DNA from: Nostoc sp. 106C
Lineage (GTDB): Bacteria; Cyanobacteriota; Cyanobacteriia; Cyanobacteriales; Nostocaceae
Assembly: GCF_002154725.1 (NCBI RefSeq)
Contig: NZ_MTAW01000124.1
Coordinates: 1 to 64,000, forward strand
Direction of reading: 5' to 3'
Length of the DNA: 64,000 nucleotides
The notes beneath the pieces are model-generated. The model was not told the origin of the DNA, searched no databases, and was given only the letters and a program-made list of their open reading frames with translations. Made by a program: the position numbers and the translations under genes. This document shows positions 46,458-56,446 of this stretch, one piece after another. The first letter of the stretch is position 1, and the number at the start of each line of letters is the position of its first letter.

Positions 46458-46834
46458 CTACAATTTATCGTATTCATCTGGTTCTACATTAGGGACTTTA
46501 TTCAAAACTCGGTGGAATTTTTGCCAACTACCGCTTTTGGCTTTTTCTTCTAAATAGCCTTTTGTCAACCATATACCTTCAATAATATCGTTGATGTCTT
46601 TATCGCTCAATCCAATCTGATCTTTTTCTCGTTTGAGAATTTCTTCATACTCAAATACTAAGGTAGTAGATATATTTAACTGCCAACGGCTATCGTTAAG
46701 TATTGTTAATAATTTGTAAGATGCACCAAGACTGGATCTTAGACCAGCAAGCAATACATTGGTATCCAGTACAATTTGGTAAGGTCTTGTGATTTTTGAG
46801 GCATTAGTAGCAATCTTGTAGCAGCAATGACCAT
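46458..46834 (-). pseudogene. PIN-domain toxin gene, frameshifted and chimeric
   Basis: The PIN-like part reads VLDTNVLLAGLRSSLGASYK and STTLVFEYEEILKRE, as in putative toxin-antitoxin PIN proteins. The ATG at 46834 starts MVIAAT, but an 11-base partial duplication (ATTGCTGCTACAAG then ATTGCTAC) throws the frame; without it the reading would be MVIAATNASKITRPYQIV. At about residue 68 after DIIEGI the sequence leaves the PIN family and ends WQKFHRVLNKVPNVEPDEYD, like the tail of an antitoxin-type protein. Catalytic residues of the second half are missing. Confidence 0.65.
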
Positions 46835-46855
46835 ATACTTTACTTATTTAATCTT

Positions 46856-47647
46856 TTAATTCTCTACTAAAGACCATCCCAGGCTAGTTGGCTGTTCATA
46901 AATCCGCTTCAAGGTATTCACATCTCTAGGAGAAATCGGTGGCGGTTGGCGAACTTGAGAAAAGTATAAGGCATCAGTTTGTAGCGGACTATGACCCCAA
47001 ATTCCCAAGGCGTGACCAAATTCGTGGCGAGCCGCGGCTATAACATAATTACCAGTCTGGCTAGGACTCAAAAATATAGTGAAGCGGTGCAATAAAACTT
47101 TGTTGTTAGTATATAACTCGTAAGTTGTTAGGGCGGAACGCGCACGGGGAATTTTATTGGTGGGGGAAATTTTGAGAGGTGGCGCTTTTCGCAAAATATT
47201 AATATCTGCAACCTCTGGTTTTTCTACTACCAATAAAGGTAAATAAACATTCCACTCTTGTACAGCCTGTAAGACGCTGTTAACCCAGACTTGAGCTTGC
47301 TGGCTATTAATTGCTGTTGGTGTTTCTACGTAAACTCGAATGGGAAACTGTGACCAAACAAGATAACCTACTTGGGTTGGTGTAATTTGAGAAAAGTAAT
47401 CACCACTGTTTGTATTATCTTGCCACTGCGCTAGTGTTGGCGGTAGAGGATGGGGTTTTGGAGAAGGTAGAGAGAGGGAGATTGAGTACTCGCTGTGCTG
47501 GGTTTTTGTGGAAATACCATTAGACGGGGTGTTGCTAAAAATAACTAGCAGCCCTATACCTATAGCTAAGGCAAGAACTGCTAGTAACTGTTGTGTAAAT
47601 ACATTTTTCAGGATATTGGGTTTTGGGTCTTGGATTTTGTTCCCCAT
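46856..47647 (-). CDS. Membrane-anchored metzincin-like protease
   Basis: A 263-residue protein with one N-terminal anchor or signal (LLAVLALAIGIGLLVIFS, residues 19-38), a Ser/Pro-rich linker, and a matrixin-like catalytic domain with the zinc motif HEFGHALGIWGH (HExxHxxGxxH). The upstream strand IRVYVE and the helix AVQEWNVYLPLLVV fit the fold. It is expected to act outside the cytoplasm; the substrate is unknown. It lies 17 bases downstream of secG in the same direction. Confidence 0.8.
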   Translation of the reverse strand: MGNKIQDPKPNILKNVFTQQLLAVLALAIGIGLLVIFSNTPSNGISTKTQHSEYSISLSLPSPKPHPLPPTLAQWQDNTNSGDYFSQITPTQVGYLVWSQFPIRVYVETPTAINSQQAQVWVNSVLQAVQEWNVYLPLLVVEKPEVADINILRKAPPLKISPTNKIPRARSALTTYELYTNNKVLLHRFTIFLSPSQTGNYVIAAARHEFGHALGIWGHSPLQTDALYFSQVRQPPPISPRDVNTLKRIYEQPTSLGWSLVEN

Positions 47648-47664
47648 GTCCCTATTCCCTATGC

Positions 47665-47898
47665 CTACTTAGGTAACCAGCCGGCACTCAAAACCACTGT
47701 TAAACCTAGAAAAATTACTGTCAGCGCCCAAGTAATTCGGTTTAAGGTATTTTCTGCACTCTTGGTGCTGCTAAACAGTTGAGCTTGTCCACCAATGGCT
47801 CCAATACCATCACCTTTGGGACTATGCAGCAACACTAAGACAATTAAACCAACGGCGGAAAGTGCCCAAATGCCTTGAACAATATTAGAAACTGTCAT
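47665..47898 (-). CDS. secG: Preprotein translocase subunit SecG
   Basis: A 77-residue SecG with two membrane segments (IVQGIWALSAVGLIVLVLL and ITWALTVIFLGLTVVLSAGW) separated by the conserved HSPKGDGIGAIGGQAQLF loop. It forms the SecYEG channel with SecY encoded at 60394-61707. It follows gpmI with a 75-base gap. Confidence 0.9.
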   Translation of the reverse strand: MTVSNIVQGIWALSAVGLIVLVLLHSPKGDGIGAIGGQAQLFSSTKSAENTLNRITWALTVIFLGLTVVLSAGWLPK

Positions 47899-47952
47899 GG
47901 TAGCAATCTAAATAGATAGTCAATTTCAAAACAGAAGTGTCTGCGTTAAGGT

Positions 47953-47966
47953 AACAGTTAACTGTT
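47953..47966. repeat. 14-bp perfect palindrome between gpmI and secG
   Basis: AACAGTTAACTGTT is fully self-complementary. It could be an operator or weak terminator; too little is visible to decide. Confidence 0.4.
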
Positions 47967-47973
47967 ATCTGTT

Positions 47974-49572
47974 TTACAAACCTACTTGCGCGGGAGTACG
48001 ACTGCGTTGCACGTCATATCCGGCTGGTACAACGAGCGATCGCCCTGTCATTTCGGATGGCTGAGGCAGTTGTAAAATCTCTAGAATTGTGGGAGCAATG
48101 TCGGCTAGCTTGCCATCGCTTCGTAGTTCGACATTTGTACCATGTCCAGGGATTTTTACTTTTTCGCCTTCCAGCAAAATTAAGGGGACTGGGTTAGTGG
48201 TGTGGGCTGTCCAAGGATTACCCGCATCATCAAGCATATACTCAGCATTACCGTGGTCAGCAGTAATAATTGTTGTCCCCCCGACTTTAGTAATGCTAGC
48301 AAGTAGGCGACCCAAACAGCGATCAACCTTTTCAATTGCTTCTATCGTAGCTTCTATCTGACCCGTATGCCCTACCATGTCTGGGTTAGCATAGTTAATC
48401 ACAACTAACGAGTAGATACATTTTTCAATCGCCGCGATCGCTACATTTGTGACTGCTTCTGCTGACATCGCCGGGGCTTTGTCATAGGTTGCTACCATTG
48501 GACTGCTTACCAGTTCTCGGTCTTCCCCTTCAAAAGGTTCTTCTAGACCGCCATTAAAGAAGTAGGTGACGTGAGCGTATTTTTCGGTTTCAGCCGTGCG
48601 AAACTGCTTGAGATCGTGATTGGCGATTACCTCTCCCAAAATATTAGTAAGATTTTGAGGCGCAAACGCTACAGCCACTCCTAAGTCTGGATCGTACTGA
48701 GTAAAAGTGGCAAAAGACAGTGGCTTAATTAACTGCCTTTCAAACCCGGTAAATTTGGGACTGACAAAAGCTTGAGTGAGTTGTCTAGAGCGGTCTGGAC
48801 GGAAGTTGAAAAATATCACCCCATCCCCTGGTTCTATTGCACCGGGAGCAATGCGTATTGGGAGGATAAACTCGTCTGTCACCCCGGCGGCGTAAGATGC
48901 TTGTAAAACTTCTACAGCCTGGTGACTGTCAGCTACTCCATCTTGTGTCATCACGTCATAGGCACGTTTAACGCGATCCCAGCGATGATCGCGATCCATC
49001 GCATAGTAGCGACCGCTGAGGGTAACTATGCGCCCAATGCCTATGCGATTTAGGTAGTCTTGCAGCAACCCAATCGCTTTTACACCTTCTGTTGGTGCAG
49101 TGTCACGTCCATCGGTGATGGCGTGGATACAAACTTGGGAAACTCGCTCTTGCTTGGCTAAGTCAAGTAGTCCAAATAGATGGGTGAGATGGGAGTGTAC
49201 CCCACCCTCTGAACAAAGGCCTACTATGTGAAGCTTGCCATTGCGATCGCGAACTTCCTGGCAAATTTTGACAAGTGCTGGGTTGCTGAGGATAGAACCG
49301 TCTTCGACAGCATCTGAGATGCGTACCAATTCTTGGGGTACTACCCGCCCAGCGCCAATGTTCAAATGACCAACTTCCGAGTTGCCCATTTGACCCTCTG
49401 GCAACCCTACGGCTTTTCCTGATGTGCGGATGAGGGTATGCGGATAAGCTGCCCATAAACTGTCCATGACAGGAGTCTGAGCATTAACAATAGCGTTTCC
49501 TCGCTTCTCCTCGCAGTAGCCCCATCCGTCTAAAATGACTAGCACCACAGGAGCAACAGGTGCTTTGGTCAT
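47974..49572 (-). CDS. gpmI: Phosphoglycerate mutase, cofactor-independent
   Basis: A 532-residue manganese-dependent enzyme interconverting 3- and 2-phosphoglycerate in glycolysis. The ATG at 49572 was preferred because AAGGGCAA lies upstream and VVLVILDGWGYCEE follows directly; 18 further codons are open but not conserved. The catalytic serine is in GNSEVGHLNIGAGR; metal ligands lie in the N-terminal LDGWG and in ITADHGNAE and TAHTTNPVP. Length is normal. Confidence 0.95.
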   Translation of the reverse strand: MTKAPVAPVVLVILDGWGYCEEKRGNAIVNAQTPVMDSLWAAYPHTLIRTSGKAVGLPEGQMGNSEVGHLNIGAGRVVPQELVRISDAVEDGSILSNPALVKICQEVRDRNGKLHIVGLCSEGGVHSHLTHLFGLLDLAKQERVSQVCIHAITDGRDTAPTEGVKAIGLLQDYLNRIGIGRIVTLSGRYYAMDRDHRWDRVKRAYDVMTQDGVADSHQAVEVLQASYAAGVTDEFILPIRIAPGAIEPGDGVIFFNFRPDRSRQLTQAFVSPKFTGFERQLIKPLSFATFTQYDPDLGVAVAFAPQNLTNILGEVIANHDLKQFRTAETEKYAHVTYFFNGGLEEPFEGEDRELVSSPMVATYDKAPAMSAEAVTNVAIAAIEKCIYSLVVINYANPDMVGHTGQIEATIEAIEKVDRCLGRLLASITKVGGTTIITADHGNAEYMLDDAGNPWTAHTTNPVPLILLEGEKVKIPGHGTNVELRSDGKLADIAPTILEILQLPQPSEMTGRSLVVPAGYDVQRSRTPAQVGL

Positions 49573-50176
49573 AGTAAAATTGCCCTTTACTTTTTGTAAT
49601 ACCCGAATGATACCACTGCTAATCACCGCTGCAAGTGAATTTCTGCTTATTAACTTCTTTTATGAATGATTTCAGTATTTTTTAGATTTTTTTTAATTTT
49701 AGTAACTTTGGCGTATTTTTTGTGATAATTGTGTGGGACTAATCATCACTAAAAAAGCTTTTAATCAACGCCAGCGTTCAGTAATTCCTCGTCAGAGGTA
49801 CTGACATTTTTTCAATAATCACTGACGAATTTAATACTAATATTTGATTTAACTCTAGGAATTTATAAATTCCTAGAGTTAGAAGTAGCATATAAGGACT
49901 ATACATTTCTTAATCTACAATTTTGAGTGTAGGATGCGAAGCACGACAGCGTCACATGCTTTTATTAGGGAAAGGTGGGTTACAGCTTTCCCTAACACAT
50001 CCTACAAAAACAAAATTTTTGGACTTTATTTAATCCACAATCGTACAGGCTACTAATACAGCAGATTGCATGTGAATGAAGTACATTACCTCACCCGCGC
50101 TACGCGCACCCTCCTCTTAGCAAGTGGAGGGTTGGGGAGGGGTGTACCTTGCGTACTTGCAAAACGCTGTAACTTC
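49573..50176. other. Intergenic region with palindromes and dispersed repeats
   Basis: About 600 bases between gpmI and the ABC-F gene. It holds the 30-bp perfect palindrome at 49851-49880, a dyad at about 49930-50010 (GTAGGATGCG...ACATCCTAC with an inner TAGGGAAAG/CTTTCCCTA stem), and a GC-rich repeat at 50091-50150 (CCCGCGCTACGCGCACCCTC). No gene was recognised. Confidence 0.6.
49851..49880. repeat. 30-bp perfect palindrome
   Basis: AACTCTAGGAATTTA is directly followed by its reverse complement with no spacer. It lacks a T-run, so a standard terminator is unlikely. It lies about 270 bases upstream of gpmI. Confidence 0.85.
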
Positions 50177-51874
50177 TTATTTGCGTTTTGCTGACGCTTT
50201 AGAAGCTTTAGCGGCTTTCTTAGCAGCTTTTTCGGCAGCTATGGCAGCTAACTTTGCTTGTTCTTTTTCTTCAGCAATTTTATCTAGATAGTAATGATAA
50301 TTGCCTAAATAAACGCGGAATTCTCCATCGCGAATTTCTACAATTTTATTGGCTACCTGAGAGATAAAATAACGGTCGTGAGAAACGACAATTGCTGTGC
50401 CATCGTAGTTCTGGAGTGCTTCTTCCAACATTTCTTTGGCTGGAATATCTAGATGGTTTGTCGGCTCATCTAAAATTAATAAATTCGCTGGACGTAAAAG
50501 CATTTTTGCCAAAGCCAGACGCGCTTTTTCTCCCCCACTTAATGCGCCAACTTGCTTAAATACAGTATCACCAGTGAATAAAAACCTTCCCAAAAGTGTG
50601 CGAACTTCTTCATTTTTCCAGTCAGGAACTTCATCATGAATAGTTTCCATGACTGTTTTTTTCAAATCTAAAGCTTCTGCCTGATTTTGCTCAAAGTAAC
50701 CAGGCAGAACATTATGGTCGCCTAACTGAACACTACCTTCTGTCGGTGGTTCCATACCCATAATCACCCGCAATAGGGTAGATTTCCCCGCACCGTTGGG
50801 GCCGAGAAAAGCAATGCGATCGCCTCTTTCAATTAAGAGATTAGCTCCCAAAAATAAGATTTTATCATCATAGATATGGGTTAATTCTTTAATGTTGACA
50901 ACCTCTCTGCCACTACGAGGTGCATCAGGAAAGCGGAAATGCAGAGTTCTTACTCCACCTGTTGGTGCTTCAATTCGTTCAATTTTTTCTAGTTGTTTTT
51001 CGCGGCTTTTTGCTTGGGTACTGCGGGTAGCACTGGCGCGAAATCTATCAACAAATGCTTGTTGTTTCTCTAGTTCTTTCTGCTGACGTTCATATGCACT
51101 TAGTTGCGCTGATTGATTTTCGGCTTTTTGTTGTAGGTATGCGGAGTAATTACCAAGGTAAGTAGTAGAAACACCGCGTTCAGTTTCTACAATTTGAGTG
51201 CAGAGGCGGTCAAGGAACTCCCGGTCATGGGAGACGATCACCATTGGAGTAACCAGACTTTTCAAGTAATTTTCCAACCACTCAATAGTTTCCAAATCTA
51301 AGTGGTTAGTTGGTTCGTCCAGTAACAATAAATCGGGTTTTTGCAACAGGATTTTACCTAAACTCATCCGCATCTGCCAACCACCAGAAAAGGCACTAAC
51401 GAGGCGATCGCCATCTTCTGGTTCAAACCCCATCTCTGGTAAAATTTTCCCGATGCGTGCTTCTAAGCCGTAGCCATCCAAAGCTTCAAATTGGCGTTGC
51501 AAGCGATCCAATTTGTTGATCAATTGATCTAGTTCTTCTGGAGTCGCAGTTTCCATGTCTCTTGTCACCTGTGCTAGAGACAACTGCACTTGATTAGCTT
51601 CTTTGAAGACAGTCCAAAATTCTTCTCTCACAGTGCGACTGGGGTCTACTTCAAACTCTTGGTTGAGGTAGGCTATGTGTAAACTCGCAGGACGAATAAT
51701 TTCTCCAGCCGTGGGTTCAATTTCTCCAGATATGATCTTCAACTGGGTAGATTTTCCAGCACCGTTGACACCGACTAAGCCGATGCGATCGCCTGGTTTG
51801 ACTTCCCAGTTGATGTCTTTGAGAACTTCGCCTGTGGGGTAAATTTTACTAATATGTTCTAGTCGCAGCATCAA
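50177..51874 (-). CDS. ABC-F family ATPase
   Basis: A 565-residue soluble protein with two ABC domains and no membrane part. Domain 1 has GVNGAGKST, signature FSGGWQMRM and LLLDEPTNHLD; domain 2 has GPNGAGKST, signature LSGGEKARL and LILDEPTNHLD. The P-site linker between them is long, charged and helical (YERQQKELEKQQAFVDRF). ABC-F proteins act on ribosomes, relieving stalling or antibiotic block. The C-terminus is a Lys/Ala-rich tail. The exact subgroup (Uup or other) is not settled. Confidence 0.88.
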   Translation of the reverse strand: MMLRLEHISKIYPTGEVLKDINWEVKPGDRIGLVGVNGAGKSTQLKIISGEIEPTAGEIIRPASLHIAYLNQEFEVDPSRTVREEFWTVFKEANQVQLSLAQVTRDMETATPEELDQLINKLDRLQRQFEALDGYGLEARIGKILPEMGFEPEDGDRLVSAFSGGWQMRMSLGKILLQKPDLLLLDEPTNHLDLETIEWLENYLKSLVTPMVIVSHDREFLDRLCTQIVETERGVSTTYLGNYSAYLQQKAENQSAQLSAYERQQKELEKQQAFVDRFRASATRSTQAKSREKQLEKIERIEAPTGGVRTLHFRFPDAPRSGREVVNIKELTHIYDDKILFLGANLLIERGDRIAFLGPNGAGKSTLLRVIMGMEPPTEGSVQLGDHNVLPGYFEQNQAEALDLKKTVMETIHDEVPDWKNEEVRTLLGRFLFTGDTVFKQVGALSGGEKARLALAKMLLRPANLLILDEPTNHLDIPAKEMLEEALQNYDGTAIVVSHDRYFISQVANKIVEIRDGEFRVYLGNYHYYLDKIAEEKEQAKLAAIAAEKAAKKAAKASKASAKRK

Positions 51875-52351
51875 GTTTCTCTCAGGTAGGAAATGGGTAG
51901 TTGGGGGATGAAGTGCTAACGCCGTGTCAATCTTAACAAAATTTAATTAATATTTCGTCAGGGAAAATTGCTGAATGATAAAAAAATAGTTTGAGACTGT
52001 GAAGCTGGAAGCTGATTAAGCTATATCTACTTAATCAAAGCCACCCATTTCGACATTGGCTTACCCTAACATTCAATTGTGCTGCTATTGTTCGCTCGAT
52101 CTGCCTGAATCACAAGACTGCTGTTGTATTGCTTTTAACCTACCACTACGCTCACCTTCTTCCTTCCTGAAAAGCTTCCTGATAAAATCGCGTTTGCTTT
52201 AACTGGCTTCAGCCAAACAAAGCTATCAGTTTTCACAAAATTTTACTATTTATACATATCTGGCCTGTCCTATTGTACTAAGTTACAAATATATCTGTGT
52301 TTATCTATGGTTAATTACTGCTTTTCGTACTTCACTCAAGTAAAAATTGAG
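51875..52351. other. Intergenic region without recognisable content
   Basis: About 475 bases upstream of the ABC-F gene. No open frame, RNA gene or strong hairpin was found. Confidence 0.4.
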
Positions 52352-52837
52352 TTATTCTTCAACACCATCTCTAACTTCTAGTAGCTGTTCTTTTGATAGT
52401 CCTAATATTCGTGAAAGTGGAGCTAACAAACTATCATCTATTGCTTCTCCTGCATAAATATTATCTAGTTCTGGGGGAGAAACTTTAAATGTATCGCAGA
52501 ATTTAGTAAACTCTTGAATATTCAAATCAAGTTCCTTTTGTCTTTCATTTAATAAAAGCGCGATCGCTCTAGTTCCGTATTTTGGACGTTCACTAATTTT
52601 TATATATTTTTTCATTAAATTCTTGACTTGGTTGGCATCGCCACCGGTTTTTTTAATTAAATCAGTGCAAGCTAATCTAAGCGCTTTATTTAAAACTTCT
52701 TGCTCATTTAAGAACCTAATAATTTCATCTACATAGTCTTGTTTAAAGAAACCAGTTAAACTACCTTGATAATAAACTGGCACAAAAGAATCGCTTGATT
52801 CTGCTTGCCAATCCGAATGTTCGTTGTATATCGACAT
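52352..52837 (-). CDS. Small HTH-like protein of unknown function
   Basis: A 161-residue protein. The start at 52837 was chosen for the AGAGGTG site 8 bases upstream; a GTG three codons earlier is the alternative. The C-terminal 65 residues (ALLLNERQKELDLNIQEFTK, PPELDNIYAGEAIDDSLLAP, LSRILGLSKEQLLEV) follow the spacing of a divergent XRE-type helix-turn-helix. The N-terminal part has a YYQGSLTGFFKQDYVDEIIR block. No antitoxin/toxin partner is adjacent. A regulatory role is plausible but unproven. Confidence 0.55.
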   Translation of the reverse strand: MSIYNEHSDWQAESSDSFVPVYYQGSLTGFFKQDYVDEIIRFLNEQEVLNKALRLACTDLIKKTGGDANQVKNLMKKYIKISERPKYGTRAIALLLNERQKELDLNIQEFTKFCDTFKVSPPELDNIYAGEAIDDSLLAPLSRILGLSKEQLLEVRDGVEE

Positions 52838-53007
52838 AATATGCACCTCTAAAAAATTTAATTTTATAAAAATTTACATTTTCAGATTTTTAGGTGTCAC
52901 TTTTACCATCTAGGATGGAAGTTATTACTAAGTATTTTCCCTATATTATATTGTCATAAATTAATCAATTCAAGTCTCATTAGCTTTTTGCTCAGTGGTA
53001 ATCTTAG

Positions 53008-53054
53008 ATAAAAACCGCTTATGTGTGTTTCAAGCAACAGCACAATAAGCGGTT
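53008..53054 (-). terminator. Intrinsic terminator of the ribosomal cluster
   Basis: On the minus strand AACCGCTTAT and ATAAGCGGTT pair across a 22-base loop, followed by TTTATC. It lies about 25 bases past the prfA stop and closes the cluster. Confidence 0.75.
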
Positions 53055-53078
53055 GTTCAGATTTTATAAAAAAGCTGA

Positions 53079-54179
53079 TTAGCTTGTAGCACCAGAGGCG
53101 GCTAACTCAGCTAAACGTTCCTGCTGGTCTTGAGAGATACAAGATTGAATAACTGATTCTAAATCACCTTCTAACACGGGGTTAAGGGAATAGTTTTGAC
53201 CTAAACGGTGGTCAGTAACGCGGTTATCTTTATAGTTGTAGGTGCGAATTTTTTCGGATCGCGAACCTGTACCGACTTGCGATCGCCGCATCGAAGTTAC
53301 AGCTTCTTGTTGTTCGCGCAACTTCATTTCGTACAGTTTTGCCCGCAAAATTTGCATTGCTCGTTCTTTGTTTTGCAACTGGCTGCGTTCTTCTGTACAG
53401 AAAATCCGAATTCCTGTTGGTTTGTGCATCAAGTCAACAGCAGTTTCTACCTTGTTGACGTTTTGTCCACCAGCACCACCAGAACGAGCTGTGGTCATTT
53501 CAATATCCTTGGGGTCAATGTGAATTTCCACATCATCCACTTCTGGCATGATTGCGACTGTAGCTGTGGAAGTATGAACCCTTCCCCCAGCTTCGGTTGC
53601 AGGTACACGCTGTACGCGATGTACTCCGGCTTCAAACTTCAGCTTGCTGTAAACACTCTCACCCTGAATTTCCAGGATTACCTCTTTAAAACCGCCCATT
53701 TCACCTAGTGACTCGCTCACTAGTTTCACTCTCCAACCTTGTCCGTCAGCGTAGCGAGAGTACATCCGCAGTAAATCACCTGCCCAAATACTCGCTTCAT
53801 CGCCGCCAGTACCAGCGCGAATTTCCAACATAATGTTCTTATCATCGTTGGGATCGCGAGGTAGCAACAATATTTTTAAGCGGTTCTCTAAATATTCCAG
53901 CTTTTGCTCTAGCTCGTCTACTTCCAAAGCTGCCATTTCTTGCAACTCTGGGTCACTCGCAGATTCTTTGTAAACCTGACGCGCTCCGATCAAGTCTTCT
54001 TGGGCTGCTTTCCAAGTTTCATAGGTATTAACTACCTCTTCCAAAGAAGAACGAGATTTAGCAATTTGTTGATACTCATCAGGATTGCTAGCGGTATCAG
54101 GGTCTCCAAGACGACGCGTTAATTCATTAAAGGTTTGTTCAACGGATTTTAGTTTGTCCAGCAGGTATGATTCAGCCAT
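53079..54179 (-). CDS. prfA: Peptide chain release factor 1
   Basis: A 366-residue class I release factor recognising UAA and UAG. The catalytic GGQ lies in [14 protein letters not shown]. The codon-recognition motif is [10 protein letters not shown] (P-A-T), which identifies RF1 rather than RF2. The N-terminal helical domain and C-terminal [16 protein letters not shown]-type block (here [16 protein letters not shown]) are complete. It is the last gene of the ribosomal cluster. Confidence 0.95.
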   Translation of the reverse strand: MAESYLLDKLKSVEQTFNELTRRLGDPDTASNPDEYQQIAKSRSSLEEVVNTYETWKAAQEDLIGARQVYKESASDPELQEMAALEVDELEQKLEYLENRLKILLLPRDPNDDKNIMLEIRAGTGGDEASIWAGDLLRMYSRYADGQGWRVKLVSESLGEMGGFKEVILEIQGESVYSKLKFEAGVHRVQRVPATEAGGRVHTSTATVAIMPEVDDVEIHIDPKDIEMTTARSGGAGGQNVNKVETAVDLMHKPTGIRIFCTEERSQLQNKERAMQILRAKLYEMKLREQQEAVTSMRRSQVGTGSRSEKIRTYNYKDNRVTDHRLGQNYSLNPVLEGDLESVIQSCISQDQQERLAELAASGATS

Positions 54180-54280
54180 GATGAGTGCGATCGCTCCTTA
54201 AAATAACAAATTGGCTCGAGCATTAAATGACAATCGACCCAGCTGATTGCAGGGTCGTCGTTAACAGCAGAGCCAACCCG

Positions 54281-54520
54281 CTACTTTTTGTCTGTATCGC
54301 CTGAGGTTTGAGTGCTGCTCATACCGTACTTGCGAAGGAAGCGCTCTACTCGACCCTCAGTATCGATAATCTTCTGGGTGCCGGTGTAAAATGGATGGTT
54401 TCCAGACCAAACATCTACATGCAGTTCTGGCTTGGTAGAGCCAACAGTCATGACAACTTGACCGTTGCAGTAAACTTTAGCATCTGGATACCACTTGGGA
54501 TGAATTTCAGGTTTAGCCAT
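54281..54520 (-). CDS. rpmE: 50S ribosomal protein L31
   Basis: A 79-residue L31. It begins MAKPEIHPKWYPDAKVYCNG and contains HVDVWSGNHPFYTGTQK, the family signature. The zinc cysteines of the C+ form are mostly absent; only one Cys remains, so this is the zinc-free type. It lies between rpsI and prfA. Confidence 0.93.
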   Translation of the reverse strand: MAKPEIHPKWYPDAKVYCNGQVVMTVGSTKPELHVDVWSGNHPFYTGTQKIIDTEGRVERFLRKYGMSSTQTSGDTDKK

Positions 54521-54635
54521 TGTTCCTTTTGTGGTGAATCTATATTAATTATAACTTTCAGATGATTTCAGGGACAGTGAATAGTGGGTAGGGATTAGGG
54601 ACTAGATGTTTATAACAATGCCCAATGCCCAATGC

Positions 54636-55055
54636 CTACCGTTTTGAGTACTGAGGTGCTTTCCGAGCTTTGTGCAAACCGTATTTTTTCCGCTCTTTGG
54701 CTCGTGGGTCACGAGTTAGGTAGCCTTCTGTTTTTAAAGGTGAACGGTTATCTGGGTCTAGTTGACACAAGGCACGAGCAACTCCCAGGCGAATAGAATC
54801 AGCCTGTCCAGTCAAGCCACCGCCTTCAGCTTTCACCAAAATGTCATATTCGTTCTCCAATCCCAGAGTTTCTAAAGGTCCTCTGATCACGCCCAAGTAG
54901 TTGGCGTTGAATTGAAAGTACAAGTTTCCATCTTTACCATTTACGGTCAGTTGACCGCTACCAGGAATCAAGCGGACTCTAGCTACTGCGGACTTACGAC
55001 GACCAGTACCCCAGTAGACCGCACGACCACTAGTAGTTTCTGCTACTGCTACCAT
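54636..55055 (-). CDS. rpsI: 30S ribosomal protein S9
   Basis: A 139-residue S9. It has [38 protein letters not shown] and the basic C-terminal tail [17 protein letters not shown], whose last arginine contacts P-site tRNA. Its start codon overlaps the rplM stop (A of ATG shared with TAA), indicating coupled translation. Confidence 0.95.
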   Translation of the reverse strand: MVAVAETTSGRAVYWGTGRRKSAVARVRLIPGSGQLTVNGKDGNLYFQFNANYLGVIRGPLETLGLENEYDILVKAEGGGLTGQADSIRLGVARALCQLDPDNRSPLKTEGYLTRDPRAKERKKYGLHKARKAPQYSKR

Positions 55056-55510
55056 TAACTTTCTGCTCCAGGAATTGTATTAACTTTTAATTCTTTGGGT
55101 TTTTGCGCTGCATGGGGATGGGTTGGTCCAGCATAAACTTTCAGCTTGGTGAACAACTGCCTACCCAGGCTATTTTTAGGTAACATGCCTTTGATAGCTT
55201 GTTCTACAATTCTTTCTGGTAGACGCTGTTGCAACTTGGCGAAGGTTTCTGTCTTCATCCCGCCAGGACGACCTGAATGACGACGATAGAGCTTTTGGGT
55301 ACGTTTTTTACCTGTGACTGCTATCTTCTCGGCATTGATGACAATTACAAAATCACCTGTGTCAAGGTGGGGAGTATACTCGGCTTTCTTTTTACCTCTA
55401 AGGATCATAGCGATTTCAGTGGCGAGGCGACCGAGGCGTTGGTCTGTGGCATCTACTATGTACCACTCACGCTCAAGAGACTCTTGAGGAGGAAGGTATG
55501 TTTTAGTCAT
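55055..55510 (-). CDS. rplM: 50S ribosomal protein L13
   Basis: A 151-residue L13, an early assembly protein of the large subunit. Conserved blocks are [49 protein letters not shown] and [20 protein letters not shown]. Its ATG lies next to a heptamer array, whose TGACTAA unit supplies the first codons. Confidence 0.95.
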   Translation of the reverse strand: MTKTYLPPQESLEREWYIVDATDQRLGRLATEIAMILRGKKKAEYTPHLDTGDFVIVINAEKIAVTGKKRTQKLYRRHSGRPGGMKTETFAKLQQRLPERIVEQAIKGMLPKNSLGRQLFTKLKVYAGPTHPHAAQKPKELKVNTIPGAES

Positions 55511-55568
55511 TGGTCATTTTTCCTTTGTCATTTTTGTCTCTTACATGTCATTTGTCATTTGTCATTAG
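55504..55568. repeat. Heptamer (STRR-type) repeat array
   Basis: TCATTGG/TCATTTG units between truA and rplM that overlap the start of rplM. Confidence 0.75.
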
Positions 55569-55576
55569 ACTTGTGC

Positions 55577-56446
55577 CTATTGGCTCTTGACCATTGACTC
55601 TTGACTAAAGACGAATTTTGGCAGATTGTCATACCAAACATCTGGGGAAAAGGGAAAATCTGGATAGCCGACTCGCAACAAGCACAAGCCTTGGGGAGGT
55701 GCGGCATATTTCACTTCTTCCCGGCGTTCTGCTTTCCACATTTCAGTAAAGTTAGCCAGGGTGATCTGTCCAGACCCTACTTGTACCAGCATCCCTACTA
55801 ACAGCCGGACCATACCATACAAAAATCCATCTGCCTGGATTTCAATATGGAGTAATGACCCACTGCGATGGCACTCTGCTGCTTGTACTTCTACCCAAGA
55901 ATGCGATCGCTTTGAGCCTGCACGATGAAAAGCAGCGAGATGATGCTTTCCCAGCAAGGGTTTTAGGGCAGCCTTAATTAAGGATTCATCTAGGGGTGCA
56001 TAATAATAATGCCAACTGAAGGGTCTGACGAACAAGTTCGGTTGATCTTCAGTGTATATTGTGTAGCGATACCGTCGATAGCCTGCACTAAAGCGAGCGT
56101 GCCAACGGTTACCTACGCCTGCTGAAGCCCTGATCAATATATCATTGGGCAAATAGCTATTTAGGATGGCTGCCCACTTGTGAGATGGAATTAAACCTGT
56201 GGCTTCAAAATGAGCTACTTGCGCTGCGGCGTGAACTCCTGCATCTGTTCTGCCTGCACCATGTAATGTCACATGATACCCAAGAATTTTAGCGATCGCT
56301 CTTTCTATCTCTTCTTGGACTGTACGCTGCTGTTTTTGCCGTTGCCAGCCATGAAAATGAGTGCCCAAGTATTGGATTACTAGGGCCACTCTGTGAGTTA
56401 CTTTAGGCTGGTGGCTTTCTAACATACAGATTTTGTCCTTTGTCAT
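55577..56446 (-). CDS. truA: tRNA pseudouridine synthase A
   Basis: A 289-residue enzyme that makes pseudouridine at positions 38-40 of tRNA anticodon arms. The catalytic aspartate is in GAGRTDAGVHAAAQVAHF; also conserved are FHARFSAGYRRYRY-type sequence (here WHARFSAGYRRYRYTIY) and MVRLLVGMLVQVGSG. The first residues, MTKDK, are encoded by the flanking heptamer repeat; a second ATG eight codons on may be the original start. The position between rplQ and rplM is common in bacteria. Confidence 0.93.
   Translation of the reverse strand: MTKDKICMLESHQPKVTHRVALVIQYLGTHFHGWQRQKQQRTVQEEIERAIAKILGYHVTLHGAGRTDAGVHAAAQVAHFEATGLIPSHKWAAILNSYLPNDILIRASAGVGNRWHARFSAGYRRYRYTIYTEDQPNLFVRPFSWHYYYAPLDESLIKAALKPLLGKHHLAAFHRAGSKRSHSWVEVQAAECHRSGSLLHIEIQADGFLYGMVRLLVGMLVQVGSGQITLANFTEMWKAERREEVKYAAPPQGLCLLRVGYPDFPFSPDVWYDNLPKFVFSQESMVKSQ

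Noticed and set aside
53208-53708. 166-codon plus-strand frame opposite prfA
   Set aside because: It lies wholly antisense to the well-conserved RF1 gene, and its translation (Phe/Cys/Ser-rich) looks like a shadow frame.
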